Shown in pieces: positions 33,252 to 46,184 of a stretch of 64,000 nucleotides of DNA. Each line of letters begins with the position of its first letter. Position 1 is the stretch's first letter. Origin of the DNA: Sweltsa coloradensis. Lineage: Eukaryota > Arthropoda > Insecta > Plecoptera > Chloroperlidae. The translations under genes and the position numbers were made by a program. Location: NCBI GenBank assembly GCA_024449915.1, contig JAMZAV010001054.1:149912-213911 (forward strand). The letters run 5' to 3'. Under the pieces are notes generated by a model. It did not search any database, was not told the origin of the DNA, and was given only the letters and a program-made list of their open reading frames with translations.

Positions 33252-33939
33252 ACCTTATATTTTCACGGATAGATTAATAATAAATAACACATCGTTTTTT
33301 GGGTAGACCTAATTCTTGTGGAGTTATTTCATTATTGTTAACATTTTAAGCAGTTCTCCTTGCCCATTCAAGGAAATCAAAACAATCTACCAAGAAAGTG
33401 TATAATATGATATCCTTGCAATTTACGTCAAAAACAAACAAAACCTAGCGTCATAAAATACACTGCAACCGAATACATAGAAAAAAACAAAAAGTACAAA
33501 TATTAAAAGAGAATCTCAGAATACATAACACATAACAAAAACTTGTAAAAATACAGCCAAACCTTACACACTAAAAAAAATGAGATCTAAAAAAAACCTT
33601 ATATTTTCACGGATAGATTAATAATAACACATCGTTCTTTGGGTAGACCTAATTCTTGTGGAGTTGTTTCATTATTGTTAACATTTTAAGCAGTTCTCCT
33701 TGCCCATTCAAGGAAATCAAAACAATCTACCAACAAAGTGTATAATATGATATCCTTGCAATTTACGTCAAAAACAAACAAAACCTAGCGTCATAAAATA
33801 CACTGCAACCGAATACATAGAAAAAAACAAAAAGTACAAATATTAAAAGAGAATCTCAGAATACATAACACACATAACAAAAACTTGTAAAAATACAGCC
33901 AAACCTTACACACTAAAAAAAAATGAGATCTAAAAAAAG
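33252..33939 (+). repeat. Tandem duplication, 345-bp unit, two copies
   Basis: 33,252-33,596 and 33,597-33,939 are nearly identical, with a few substitutions and small indels (for example TCGTTTTTTGGG against TCGTTCTTTGGG). The second copy runs into the inverted repeat at 33,868. Confidence 0.9.
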
Positions 33940-34288
33940 GGCCAAGCTCATCTACCCTTCCACATTTGCGCATTCTTAATTCATAAACGTACAGTGTCCC
34001 GTAACAACACCCTTGAAAAGCTTGGCAAAATAGAATTTGCAACTATTAATTTAAACGTAATAGTTCATCCAAATTCTTTTTTTCTAATTAATTTTAACAT
34101 AATGGTCATGCAAATTCTATTTTGCCAAGCTTTTCAAGGGTGTTGTTACGGCCACGGGGCACTGTACGTTTATGAATTAAGAATGCGCAAATGTGGAAGG
34201 GTAGATGAGCTTGGCCCTTTTTTTAGATCTCATTTCTTTTGAGTGTGTAAGGTTTGTCTGTATTTTTACAAGTTTTTGTTATGTGTGG
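33868..34288. repeat. Inverted repeat, ~175-bp arms, 67-bp spacer
   Basis: 33,868-34,041 and 34,109-34,288 are almost perfect reverse complements (for example CTTGGCAAAATAGAATTTGC against GCAAATTCTATTTTGCCAAG). A few differences exist, such as GTCCCG against GCCACGGGGC. The frames at 33,791 (minus) and 33,994 (plus) are the same sequence read from each arm. Confidence 0.9.
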
Positions 34289-34663
34289 GATCTCATTACT
34301 TTTTCAAGTTCCATTGCAAAATTATTTGTTAAAATATAATAAATTTATCAAAGTCGATTTAATTGCTATGGTAGGCCTATTACCAATTAACAATAGAATG
34401 AAAAAATATAGTGGTACAAAGACTTGCTTTTTGTAAACAATGTAGGCGATTATTGTCACGTAACTATAGTTACTACTTGTTGATTGTATGCCTGTACAAG
34501 GCTTATTTTAAAACCTTTATTTGGAAGCCTTCCAGCAATTTTTTTTTAACTTTTTCTTTCAAAGGGAATTACATCACTATTACCTTAATGTCCATGTAAA
34601 ATATGAACGTTGTAGCCCCACCCGTTTGGTCAGAATCGCTGGGCAATTGAAACTGACGAATTA

Positions 34664-34860
<197 letters not shown>

Positions 34861-36950
34861 ACTAACGTCCTTAAAGTGATTTTGAGCATGTTTCAAGTCA
34901 TATTTTCACCAAGATTGACGGGTACCTAATGCTCGTACCCCAACCAAATTTGGCATGTGTTGACGGGTACCTAAATCCCCTCGATTTTGATAGTTTTCAA
35001 GTTCACATCACGTTTCATGATGGCTGGGTGACACCTCGAAATCACCCCAACTCTGCTTGCTGTATAAGGTGCCTGAGTGTGTAGCGCACCGCGGCTTGGC
35101 TGCGGCGCCCTAACGGGCACCTAGATAATGATTAATGACACGTCCAAGGATTTTTAAAATGGTGAAGATATAATGGGACTTTTACATAAGTCGGACCTTG
35201 TATTTTAAGACATTACTGTTTTATCTACATCTTTTTTTAAACCATTGCCAGTGTTTGTCATTGTTAGGTATGAAAGTTACCTTTTTTGTCTGCGTAGTTA
35301 TTTTTATATATGATTATTTTTTAATTTAGATTTTTTAATGCAAGGTTACTGGGCTTTCAATGGTCAGGGAGAGAATAAAATAACATAAACATCCTATTAA
35401 TATTAGACCCTACTGTTTAGATGACTTCAACAATCGAGTTGCTGGATCAAGAGGTTCTGGTTGTGTCTTCCTCCTCTTGCGGAGGTCGACGGCCTAAAAA
35501 TATGTTCACGGGGAGAGCTTTGGGTTGAACATGACAGCCATGCAAAACATGTTTCCATGTGGATGAAAGTCGTTTAGCATCATCCCGTGTGTTCATATTG
35601 GGTTTGTGAAGACTCAACAAGAACCTCTTAATATAGTAATACTTTTTACACAAAATGAAAGCATGGCTGATAAATGATTTGTGATATGTTGAATATTGTT
35701 GAATGTTGATAATACAGAATTATTAGTTATTAGTACCTATTAGCAAAAATATCAATTAAGCTTTGCACGCAAAGATTTTTGCAGGTCGCGCCACCATAGT
35801 ACCAGCCACCAAGAGATATACCGTAGTCAGTAGCTATAGTTCTTTATCTGAAGTCTTTGGACTCGCCACATAGTTCTTCGGACACACTAGACCACCGGGA
35901 TCTAGACGCTTACGCTTTAAGCTTGTACTAAGGTGGCACTACGAGTTTGAGAAATGATTAAAGATGAATGAAGTTGAAGAGATCCTTTTGGTGGTTAATT
36001 GACTCCCAGTTGAGACATAAAACAATTGATACAGCTTAGTAGAACCAGATGGAACCCTGAGATAGAACCATGTAACTAGAATGTTTGACCGAATATGTCC
36101 AATCAGAATGCGATGCAAGAATGCCATGTATGATCTTTGTTGAGGAGAGTCTAATGAAGACATTTTGAGTAGTTTCACTTTTTATTCCTGCTTGATTCTT
36201 GATTTTTTTCAACACTGCTATGCTTTGTTGACATTAGGCATAGTATTTACAAATAGAATAAAGTGGTAGGTTCTAGTCCCACAATATATTGCTTGAGTTA
36301 TTTGGCTTCTGGATTGGATGGATGTTGATCCAAAGTATGCAGTGCACATTAGATCATGAGATTTTCATGTCAAATACCAATTATTTAAATATGTGTTTGC
36401 TTGATTTTGTTGCAGCCTATTCTACCCACATTCTTAAGTTGGCTACTTACGAAATTAACCAAATTCTAGTGAGTATGGAGGTTGGAAAGATACCCGAGTG
36501 TGTAGGAGAGATGTAACAGCTGGAATAGTGTTGTACTGGTCTCTTGTGCATAACTTGCCAGATCTCGCACTCATTACAGTAATTTAAGGAGAGTTGATGA
36601 TAAAACACAAATTTCACTGGATGAAATTATTATTATTATTATTTATATACACTTAATATATAGCCTACTTATCTCTTGTTTAGATATGCTTTAGGTATTT
36701 TTTCATGTTATAAATAATTCATGGATGGGTCAAGTTATATTGGCATTCTATATTCAATTACGTAATGGAAAAACAACCTTCTAATACTTCTGGCAAGTAA
36801 GTGTAACTACTAATTGTGAAATAATTATAATGTTTATGCTAATAAAATTCACAGTTTTATATTGGCGTACACACTTAACTACTTGTACTTGTTTTTACAC
36901 ACATACAATAGCTTATTCAAATAATTTGTCCACTTTGTTTTAAAAGTTTG
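34861..36950. other. Intergenic, nothing recognised
   Basis: Two copies of GACGGGTACCTAA at 34,918 and 34,964 are the only local repeat. The frame at 36,289-36,516 (75 codons) has no recognisable domain or splice context. Confidence 0.4.
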
Positions 36951-36954
36951 CCTC

Positions 36955-37022
36955 AACTGGGGATTAAACTCACAATCTCCCGCTCTGCATATTCATGCTA
37001 TTTTCAATTGAGCTATTTTGTC
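36955..37022 (-). repeat. tRNA-like SINE head
   Basis: The minus strand reads TAGCTCAATTGAAAATAGC (D-arm/A-box), then AGCGGGAGATTGTGAGTTTA and ATCCCC (B-box). Degenerate, probably a tRNA-derived SINE rather than a working tRNA. Confidence 0.45.
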
Positions 37023-37530
37023 TGGAGCCATACAAATATTTATAAATGTAATTATCTATACTACACTTAGGCCTATCACTTATTTTGTGCCTTTTATTTT
37101 GAGAGATTCATAGGAAGTCACTACATAGAATGAGGTAACACAATTGTGTTTTCTCCTTTACTTTTATATTTTATTTTTGTTTACAACTTTAGAATTCTTT
37201 TTTTTTCAAATTGTGTATATATTTCTCCACAACAGTTTGTGTTTGGTCAATTTCAAACTAGTATTATGTGTCCATGATTTTGCACAAAACTTGATAATTG
37301 AAAAATGTGATTTAAAAAAATTGTAAAATGGCTAATTAATATTATTGATAATGGAATCCAAAATGTAAAACTTTTTTTAGTGCACCCACTCAATCCCCAA
37401 ACAAATTTTCAATAGGAGGCTTTATTTTAAAACAGGAGGAGCAAACCCCATTAGCACAGACACAAATTCAGACATTAATTTTAACAATTTGTGTTTTTTT
37501 TTAGTTCATTTTTACTTTAGGCTTACTTGT

Positions 37531-38725
37531 TGGATGAGCGTTGCGAGCGAAGCGAAGATTCCATTCTACTACACCGGTGAAAAAAATCCGGAATGTTTTT
37601 TTTTTCTTTCTTTTCTTTTTTTTTTGTATTTTTGTGTGTTTGTCCACACGATTCCGGCTAAACCAATACTCCAATTGCGATGAAATTTTGTGGAGGCCTT
37701 TGAAATCTCTGAACTTAGAACTGCACGGTTCGAAAAATCGATCGAAAAATTATTTCTCGTGAAAATCTCAATTTTACGATTTTTTTTGATTTTCTTGTTT
37801 TTTTCTGTTTGTATTTTTGTGTGTTTGTTAACACGATTCCAGATAAACCGATACTCCAATTTCGATAAAATTTTCTGGAGGCCTTTGAAATCTTTGGGTT
37901 TAGAACTGCCACGTTTTTGGGCGCAATCAAAAGATTATTTCTCATGAAAATAGCAATTTTTCGATTTTTTTTGTTTTTTTTTGTTTCTGTTTGTATTTTT
38001 GTGTGTTTGTTAACACGATTCCGGCTAAACAAATAATCCAATTGCGATGAAATTTTAATGAGGCCTTCGAAATCTCTGAACTTAGAACTGCACGATTCGA
38101 AAAATCGATCAAAAAATTATTTCTCATGAAAATCGCAATTTTACTTTTTTTTCGATTTTTAAAAAAATTCTTCGACTTATAACACCTACATGCTTTATCC
38201 GATTGTAATGATTTTTTTACAGAACCTTAATTTTATGAATTAATATATTCCTGTGAAATTTGAGCACCATCGAAAAATTATTTCCTATGAAAATTGCAAT
38301 TTTACAATTTTAAATTTTTTTTTAACATTCTTCGACTTATAACACCTACATGCTTTATCCAATTGTGATGGTTTTTTCACAGAACCTTAATTTTATAAAT
38401 TATTATATTCGTGTGAAATTTAAGCGCAATCGAACAATTATTTCTCTTAATAATTGCAATTTTACGATTTTGCTATGATGCCGAGATATTGCTAAGGCTT
38501 TTACAATTTTAATTTTTTTTTAAAAGTGAAAGGTGTTTAAGATTAAAAAAACAATACATCTAAACATTGCTAAGACGGATTTTATAATTTTTGTTTTGTT
38601 TGATAAATATGATTTTTTCCCTTTGCATTGTTTGAAAATGTATGTTTTTTGTGAAAAATCTATATTTCCCTCAATGCACCAATAAGCTCATCCATCAACG
38701 CGGCCAGACTTAAGCGTTCTCCTAG
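37531..38725 (+). mobile_element. Helentron/DINE-1-like element, copy 2 (1195 bp, longest)
   Basis: T|TGGATGAGCG...CTCCTAG|T. It has three tandem units of ~184 bp around TGTGTTTGTTAACACGATTC (37,635; 37,817; 38,003), then two of ~161 bp around CTTATAACACCTACATGC (38,175; 38,336). Near the 3' end are CTCATCCATC and a hairpin AACGC..GCGTT. Overlapping frames on both strands here are repeat shadows. Confidence 0.8.
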
Positions 38726-39184
38726 TATCCATAGAATTGAATAGTGAATACAAAAGGTAGGACCTAAAATGGTGTGCATGGTTGGTAGATGGGGCTAGCC
38801 ACAAGCTCATCGCGACATCTACCTGCATGGTCACCAATAGGTTCAATATTCCGCCGCTATGGAGGGGGGGTACAAACATCTAGTGTAGGATCTGTCAACG
38901 CATCCCATTTCAGTGCGAAACATGTCATTGTTTATTCGTTTTTCATTGCTATAATTATAGAATAATGTAGTAGTCTGAAATAATTATTCACTGATGAAGG
39001 TGTGGCAGATGTGAAAATAGTTTTCAGTACTTCATCGTGTGTAGTAAAGTGCGATATTACGATCTGCAAAGAAGAAGCAACAAATTCCAATTTAATTAGA
39101 GTGAAGACCGTTTTAAACATTATGTTTAAAGTTTATTTTTCAACAAAAACTGATTGTGATAGATAATTCGTCCCACACAATATG
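38726..39184. other. Intergenic, nothing recognised
   Basis: Short non-coding interval between the Helentron-like copy and a foldback element. Confidence 0.4.
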
Positions 39185-39644
39185 CTTAAGAGTCTTCACT
39201 ATACAAATATGACCTTGACACGCCCGTAAGCACTCAAATTCAGATGTACAACGCTCTGGAGAAAAATTGAAACGACATACGTGAATTCTAAAATGCACAA
39301 GACAGATATTTTTATGCAGAAGAACATACAGTACAGTACAACAAACCGAATTGCTTTATGTAATAATCCCTACTATTCACCATTGTTAAGCGTAAAGTCA
39401 ACGCGACGGGAGCAACCTCTTTTTCTTCCCGTTGCGTCGACTTTATGCGTAACAATGGTATATAGTAGGGTTTTTTACATACATCAATTCTGTTTGTTGC
39501 ATGTTGTTCAACATAAAAATATCTGTGTCTTGTGCATATTAGAATTCACGTACGACGTTTCGATTTTTATCCAGAGCGTTGTACATCTGAATTTGAGTGC
39601 TTACTAGCGTGCCGTGTATATGTCTGTCTCATGAACACTCTTAA
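39185..39644. mobile_element. Foldback (hairpin) element, ~460 bp
   Basis: Almost the whole segment folds on itself: GTAAGCACTCAAATTCAGAT (39,227 on) pairs with ATCTGAATTTGAGTGCTTAC (39,585-39,604), and outer parts pair through TTAAGAGT/ACTCTTAA. The centre is GTCAACGCGACGGGA...TTCCCGTTGCGTCGAC. No clear target duplication. The 108-codon frame at 39,281 is an artefact of the arms. Confidence 0.8.
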
Positions 39645-41031
39645 CCTGCATCTTGCAAATTGACAACTTTAAATTGGCAAACACTTTCGCTTTTGTGAGG
39701 TCAGAAAACCAACAATAATAAATGCTCACCTAAGTTTCATAATTTCTTTATATCTATTATTATTTGATAATTGTTGTATTTGCATTTTTGTTTATTGTTA
39801 GCCTATCTACCTATATTACTTGTTGCATAGTAGGGATAGGAAGGTTAAATGTGTAGACCTTTAGTAGACTGGTAGAGGTTATTAAATTTGTCTTGGGGTT
39901 AGTAAATTTAATACAAATTTCATTTGAAAAATCCCTTTTGACTGGTGCACAATTACAGTAATTCATTTACAATGTAATGTAATGTAGTGATGTAATGTTT
40001 TTAAGTCCGATGCTTACAATTGGCGTCAGTTGCGCAATATTCATCGTTTCTTTTGTTCATTGGTGACTCTAGACAAGCAGGCCAATTGACGTTGGTTTAC
40101 CTTTTAAACGTGATAAGTTCAAGGGGTTAAACGTTTAGGAAACTACCCGTTTTTTCATCCCTATTGCATTGTATGTATTTTTTTAATTTCTGATCATCCT
40201 CATAAAGAAAACATTTTTAAATTCAACCTGGCTTTTGTTGACCCAGCTAAATCCAACTTGATTGTTAATTAAATTATTAGAAAGAAGAGTAAACACTATG
40301 GGCTTCGTAGTGTTGTTTTGGTTTGAACATATTATTTTCATCAGCTTAGTCTTACATTGAATTCGCGGTAAAACATAGCCTACAATAAATTTTATCAATT
40401 ATTTCCCACAGTCCATACGGAAGGCTTTGGAAAATGGTTTAAAATATACGGTCTTTGTTGATAAACTTGGAATACATGTGGCGAATGACAAAACGACTGT
40501 TTTGATATATTGATCTTAAAAGTGTTCAAAACGAGTGTAAAATGCTATATAAACAATGCTGTAGCACTGATTCTCAATGGTAAAATTACAATTGTTTGTA
40601 CCCCCCCCCCCCCCACGCCCACTCGGCTGACATTGAACCGTGCTACTAGAGCGATCTAGCGGTTCCTAGTTAACTAACAGCTTGTGACGTAGGCCTACCT
40701 TTGTAATGCCTTTTAGCAGTAAAGGGCAATCAGTAATATGTCAAATAGTCTATAGGCATGTTTCATGCAATCTAGTGCAACATATAAATTCATAGATTAC
40801 TATTGTTTTTAAAGCTTTGTTGTGTCATATTTTCAATTCCCATAATTCCCTTGGTGAACTATTAGATAACCAGTGATAAATTATTTTAGTAAAATATGGT
40901 TAAAATTTTATTCTGTGTACTTATTATCCACTCTGCTTTTCACTTCCGTAGACCTACTTGGTAAGGCAGTATATGTTGCCCATACTGTAGTGTATGATAA
41001 ACAGTTTACAAGTCCAATCCAACCAACACTA
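39645..41031. other. Intergenic, nothing recognised
   Basis: AT-rich; a C-run of about 16 at 40,600-40,615. No coding frame of note. Confidence 0.4.
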
Positions 41032-41035
41032 TTAA

Positions 41036-41630
41036 CCCGAGAGTAGTCGCGTGTGGTCTTTTAGACCGACTTTTTTTTTCAACAGTTGGTATTTGTTCAG
41101 CGCGCATGCGTGGCTTGTCTAGTTCCGCCTACCTTCCCAAAATAGATTTGCGAAGCCAGTGTGCAATACGCAATTCAGTGTTCTGCAGAACTTCATCTAA
41201 GAAAAGAGGTCCTGTTCGGTTGCTTGGTCTTTTCGACCGCTGCGCGACTACTAAGGGAGGCAAAAATATAAATACTCAATCACTATTATGAGACATGTAT
41301 TTTGCTATTGTAGGTTGATTATTCTTCAACATACAGTGTTGGCATAATATCACTGTCTTGGTTTACTAATAATTCGAACTACAGGGTGTTTCAAAACATA
41401 TTTTTATATCTTTTTGTAGGTTTGCAACATTCTGTGTTTGATTGATTGTTGATTGATTATTGATTGATAATTGATTAATATAACCATGTATGCTGTCACA
41501 TATATGATAAATTATCTTATATTGGTAATCAAAACGTCATCCTAACGTTATTAGCCCATAATAAATATTGCGGTCTAAAGGACCGGGCGCGACTACTAAC
41601 GTTACAAACAGGGGCGCGACTTCTCTCGGG
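41036..41630. mobile_element. piggyBac-like MITE (595 bp)
   Basis: Ends CCCGAGAGTAGTCGCG and (reverse complement) CCCGAGAGAAGTCGCG, flanked by TTAA at 41,032-41,035 and 41,631-41,634. Subterminal palindromes GGTCTTTTAGACC and CGGTCTAAAGGACCG are followed or preceded by GCGACTACT motifs. No transposase frame. Confidence 0.85.
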
Positions 41631-41634
41631 TTAA

Positions 41635-42776
41635 AGTTTAATATAAACTGGAGTAATGTGACTTCATTTTTAATGTGTGTTAGTATTGAAGTTGACAAGT
41701 TCTCTATATCACACCCAAGCTACAAGATTGAGACTGAGTGTTCTCAGCTAGACATAGGTTATAAAAGTTTTTTAAATAATTTTACTTGTTGGCAGCAGTG
41801 TTGTACACACAAATTATAGACCTAGATATATTTAACTTGATTGAATGCTTTGCAAAATAAAATAACATTTTACTTTTCTATAGAATATTAAACCCTTGAA
41901 AATAATATTATGCTATTCAATATAGTACTTGATTCTAATAACCAAACAAGATTTTGTGGCCTATAAAATTACTCTTCTCTACTACAATAAAATCAGTCTT
42001 CATAATACGTTTTGTTATTGACACCATTCCATATCCTCATTGGCTCGTCAATATTGTGTCGAAGCTGTTGCATCAGCATCAATCGGCCACTGAAACGTAT
42101 GATCAATGTCATTTCCATAGTTGGCATTGGGCCAAATAATGTGCATGCATTGACATCAGCATAAGTGCAAGCAAATTGTTTGTTGACAAAGGATCTTTAC
42201 AAAGGTCAATAAAATAGCAACATGAGCGTTGGTCATTTTATTAAGATCTAGAAGATAGTAACCGTACTGGTTATGCAGTAGGTCTACATTTAAATACAAT
42301 AAATTCACATAATATTTACAGTTTACAATAATAATTAACAATTTTGTCTGTGGTAGGTAGGGCCAAGACAGGACATGGGCAAGACTCATACAATACACTC
42401 GTACAATTAATACGACGGACCAATCAAGACGTCAAAATAATTATTCTTACGCAACAAATGAAAAGGAGAAACTTCATTATGACAGGCCACTAAAACATTA
42501 CTAATCAATCAGGATATCGGATTTCTTATAACGAAAACAATTTCTTAAGATTATAGTAGTATGTATGATTAAAACACAGTTGTGGGAACTGGACCTAACA
42601 CTCGACTTTATTAATTTGAACATTGGGTCTGGAACTGGATGGTTAAGGCAAATACATTCATGAGGAGGAGGTCGAAGATGAAGAAGCGCTGAGCCAGGCA
42701 ACAAGGAAGGGCACAATGCTGGTTGAGTGGTTGGTGCCCTGCCCTATTATAGATATTGTTGAAATGTGTTTAAGAT
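41635..42776. other. Intergenic, nothing recognised
   Basis: AT-rich non-coding sequence; short frames only. Confidence 0.4.
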
Positions 42777-42793
42777 TATTATTATTATTATTG

Positions 42794-42855
<62 letters not shown>

Positions 42856-42925
42856 GTTATTATTATTATTGTTGTTGTTTTATTTGGATATAGGACGCGT
42901 TAACCGTTAGGTCATAATGTTCCTA
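42777..42925 (-). repeat. (TTA)n microsatellite grown from a retroposon tail
   Basis: The complement of 42,885-42,925 reads CATTATGACCTAACGGTTAA then CGCGTCC..ATCCAAATAAAAC, the 3' end of the 29,470/43,780 family. It runs straight into (AAC)n and (AAT)n spanning 42,777-42,884. The poly-Leu frame at 42,716 is an artefact. Confidence 0.75.
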
Positions 42926-43635
42926 CATCCTAGCTGTAGCTTATGTTTGCGAGATAGACTTTGTCTAGTCTGTTCAGCAGAGCCATGCTCTGGGCTTGGA
43001 CTAAGCTTGGAGTAGCAGGGTATTGTTATTGAAAACACGCAATTTCTTTTCACTTTCTGTTTCTTATAAAATTGTTTTACAACACATCTTAACATCAATA
43101 TAATTACGACTTTGATAGTAATTCAATCGACGAAATACCTACATTTCGAATTGTCCCCCTTGACACGTAGGCCTACGTTTGTTGTGATCCCAGGGCCACT
43201 GCATGTACACTCGCGTAGACCTAAAAATACAAATGACTAATATTGCATAGGGCCCACAGGCTATTTTATTTTGCGTGTGTTAAAATAAATCGATCGACGG
43301 GGACGAAACTCCTGCCTGCCATCCTGCGGTTGCCGAGAGCCCGAGACTGAACCCAGCAACAAAAACATTCCGTGGTTTGCTTCCATTTCCATGTAGTTTT
43401 TTTCCGTCCGGCAACCGTACTACGTCAGTCACCCACCATCGGGGGCTGCTACGCTCCAAGGTCCGCTGACGAGCACCTGCACAGTGCATTGCACACTACG
43501 GCTAAGCGCTGTCAGGTGTAATTAAACTTGTTCGACCGTTTAGTTGACCAATGACCATAGTGTCAGGCATGGAACATAACCCCCTTCGAGTAGTTGCAGA
43601 TTGCGCTGAGAGTGTGGACACGGTAGGTACAGTAC
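42926..43635. other. Intergenic, nothing recognised
   Basis: Includes a GC-richer patch at about 43,290-43,500 with a minus-strand frame of 69 codons and no recognisable domain. Confidence 0.4.
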
Positions 43636-43639
43636 AGTG

Positions 43640-44135
43640 TGACACTACCGACAGACAGGCGGCACTGAACGGCGTGACTCTCTGGTTCGGGAGGTCACGT
43701 GTCCGAATTCCACCATCGGCAATCCTGGCTTGAAAGTTTTTCTGAGACGATGAGGATTAACTCCTCTCAAACATCCCCGTCTGGGCCCGGGGTAGAATTA
43801 ACCCAGAGCATGGCTCTGCTAATCGTAAAAGGCGATTAAAGAGAAAAAGTCCACCTCGCTAACATTAGCTAGTAAAATGGGTAGTTTTTACTCCTCGAAA
43901 CTAGAGGCGAGCTCTGGCAGTTGTCGTCGGGGAACCCTTCCTTCCTTGACGACCTCCGCGACGACGACGACCAATTGACAACACGAACAATGACAAAGAC
44001 GATAACGACCGCGACGTGAGAACCTCCCATTCCTCCCCTTGCCCGGGCTGGTTCTGACCAGCATGGGCCCTTCATCCCCATCTCCTAGGCTAAAGTGGCG
44101 TATTATGACCTAATGGTTGACGCGCCCTTGATTCA
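43640..44135 (+). repeat. Retroposon, family GGCTCTGCTAATCG, longest copy with tRNA-like head
   Basis: A tRNA-like head (about 43,650-43,735, with GTCCGAATTCCACC as a degraded B-box and GGCAATCCTGGCTTGAAAGT after it) joins the conserved body shared with 29,470-29,830. It ends GGTTGACGCGCCCTTGATTC then AAATAAC. The head resembles 61,890-62,000. Confidence 0.65.
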
Positions 44136-44692
44136 AATAACAAAAATCCTCTCAAACAGCCCTCGAACAATCATTTCACAATTAGTTACCCCAGCAACCT
44201 AATAACCTATAGTTTACAGTCTCCGAAGATACTCATACCGGCTAAAAGAAATATTTTGTACATCCACTCTTTTAAAAGTGTAAAATCATAAAAACAACAT
44301 CCAACTATAGGCCGGGCCTACTACGTAATTTTATTTCTCATTTATCTTTCCCTGAACTTTGAGATTTGAGACCGTCGTGACCCTATTCCTAGATGTTTTA
44401 GAGCTTGCCGTCAAGTCTTGCCAGTCTAAACAAGTAAATAAGAAGAACTTCAAGTTCAGAACTAAAATAATTAAACTACTTTGGAAATTAAAGTTACATT
44501 GAAAATATAAACTAAGTCACGTTCACGTTCCTCGAACTCGTATACATACGAACTTACAAGTTCATCGAAATGATAACAGACGACCCTATTTATAAAAATA
44601 GAATCTAAATGGAAGAATGGAAAGTTCCACAAACGAGACTTATTTGAGTTTCAGTCAGTAAAATGTAAAAATTTAGCATGCAATTCATTTAT
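44136..44692. other. Intergenic, nothing recognised
   Basis: AT-rich, no coding frame of note. Confidence 0.4.
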
Positions 44693-45459
44693 TGGATGAG
44701 CGTAGCGAAGATTCCATTCTACTACACTGAAGAAAAAAATCCGGATTGTTTTTTTTCTTTTTTTTCTGTATTTTTGTGTGTTTGTTAACACGATTCCGGC
44801 TAAACCGATACTCCAATTGCAATGAAATTTTCTGGAGGCCTTCGAAATCTCTTAACTTAGAACTGCCACGTTTTTGAGCGCAATCGAAAAGTTACTTCTT
44901 ATGAAAATCGCAATTTTACGATTTTTTTCGATTTAAAAAACATTTCTTGGACTTATAACACCTACGTGCTTTATCCGATTGTAATGTTTTTTTTAAAGAA
45001 CCTTTATTTTATGAATTGATATATTCGTGTGAAATTTGAGCGTAATCGAAAAATTATTTCTCATGAAAATCGCAATTTTATGATTGTTTTTTATTTTTAA
45101 CATTTCGACTTATAACACCTACATGCTTTATCCGATTGTTATGATTTTTTCACAGCACCTTAATTTTATTAATTAATATATTCGTGTGAAATTTGATCGC
45201 AATCGAAATATTATTAATAATATAATCGCAATTTTACGATTTTTTTCGTTTTTTAAAAATTTCTTCGTCTTATAACACTTACATGCTTTATCCGATTGTA
45301 ATGATTTTTTTACAGAACCTTAATTTATATTCGTGTGAAATTTGAGTGTAATCGAAAAATTATTTCTCATAAAAATCCCAATTTTACGCTTTTTGTGGTT
45401 TAAAAAAAATTACGCTGATCCAACAACGCGCCTGAAAAAGCGTTTGCGAAGCTTCCTAG
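44693..45459 (+). mobile_element. Helentron/DINE-1-like element, copy 3 (767 bp)
   Basis: T|TGGATGAGCG...CTTCCTAG|T with three ~160-bp internal units (ATAACACCTACGTGCTTTATCC near 44,955 and relatives near 45,112 and 45,273). The 3' subterminal inverted repeat and hairpin AACGC..GCGTT are intact. Confidence 0.85.
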
Positions 45460-45565
45460 TAATTATTTAATCTTTATTCCCGACTATGAGCTGTTGAGAA
45501 CTTGTAAAGGGGTTTTACATTTTTACATCTTACATTTGTTCCAAGTTCCCACAAAGTAGATTAAT

Positions 45566-45660
45566 TTAAATAAAATAAATAAATAAATTGTATTTAGAAT
45601 CTACCCACTCAGTTATGTAACTGATTTTCAGTGGGAGACAGTAAATCAAAGCGACCAAGC
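45566..45660 (-). repeat. Retroposon 3' fragment, CTACCCACTCAG family
   Basis: ATAAATAAATAAATTGTATT then AGAATCTACCCACTCAGTTA, AACTGATTTTCAGTGGGAGA, CAGTAAATCAAAGCG. It matches 59,329-59,455 over about 85 bp; the simple repeat marks the 3' end on the minus strand. Confidence 0.7.
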
Positions 45661-45963
45661 CAACCCTGTAGGCCCCGACGCAATCGACGAGTGAGCGATA
45701 ACCAACCAAAGGTCGATATTTTTAATAGGAAATATAGCAATCAGTGGTATGGACCATAGAGATACCATTAGTACCAACAGTACAGTATGGTATCTCTATG
45801 GTATGGACAGTGCGAACACTCGCGAATCAACGCCAGAATCAACAAGGCCGATTCAGACCAGCTCTGAATTTATCATGTGCTTCGTTGCTTGGACGGCTCC
45901 AAAGTCACCGTTTACAAACTCCTAAGACAGAACTGAAAATCAGAAGTTAAAAAACTTCTGACT

Positions 45964-46032
45964 GTGGCGGGAATCGAACTCTGGACCTTCTGCATTGGAA
46001 GCAGATACGCTAACCACAAGACCAACGAGCCA
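45964..46032 (-). repeat. tRNA-like sequence (SINE head or tRNA pseudogene)
   Basis: The minus strand begins GTGGCTCGTTGGTCTTGTGG (A-box), has an anticodon-like arm TCTGC-TTCCAAT-GCAGA, and ends GAGTTCGATTCCCGCCAC (B-box). The GTGGC/GCCAC ends pair, but the T-stem does not. Both Pol III boxes are near consensus, so it may be transcribed. Confidence 0.5.
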
Positions 46033-46184
46033 CTCAAAGTTCCGAATGTTGGAAAAGGTTGGATGAGCTCGTGACGACTTTTGTTTACAATGAATGATAA
46101 TTGCCCGTATAAATACTGTAATTGCTTGATCTCCAAGTCTTTTGAACTTTGCGTTACTAAACCACTTTTAGGCCTTCAATTTTC

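Noticed and set aside
33791..34242. Frames with the shared peptide MQILFCQAFQGCCYG on both strands
   Set aside because: The same sequence in the two arms of a palindrome; no domain or splice context.
36289..36516. 75-codon frame on +
   Set aside because: AT-rich, no recognisable motif and no exon context.
37541..38127. Several overlapping frames with TRFRLNRYSNCDEI-like peptides on + and related frames on -
   Set aside because: They recur in every Helentron-like copy on both strands and shift frame between copies; shadows of a DNA repeat.
42716..42910. Poly-leucine frame
   Set aside because: Translation of a (TTA)n microsatellite.
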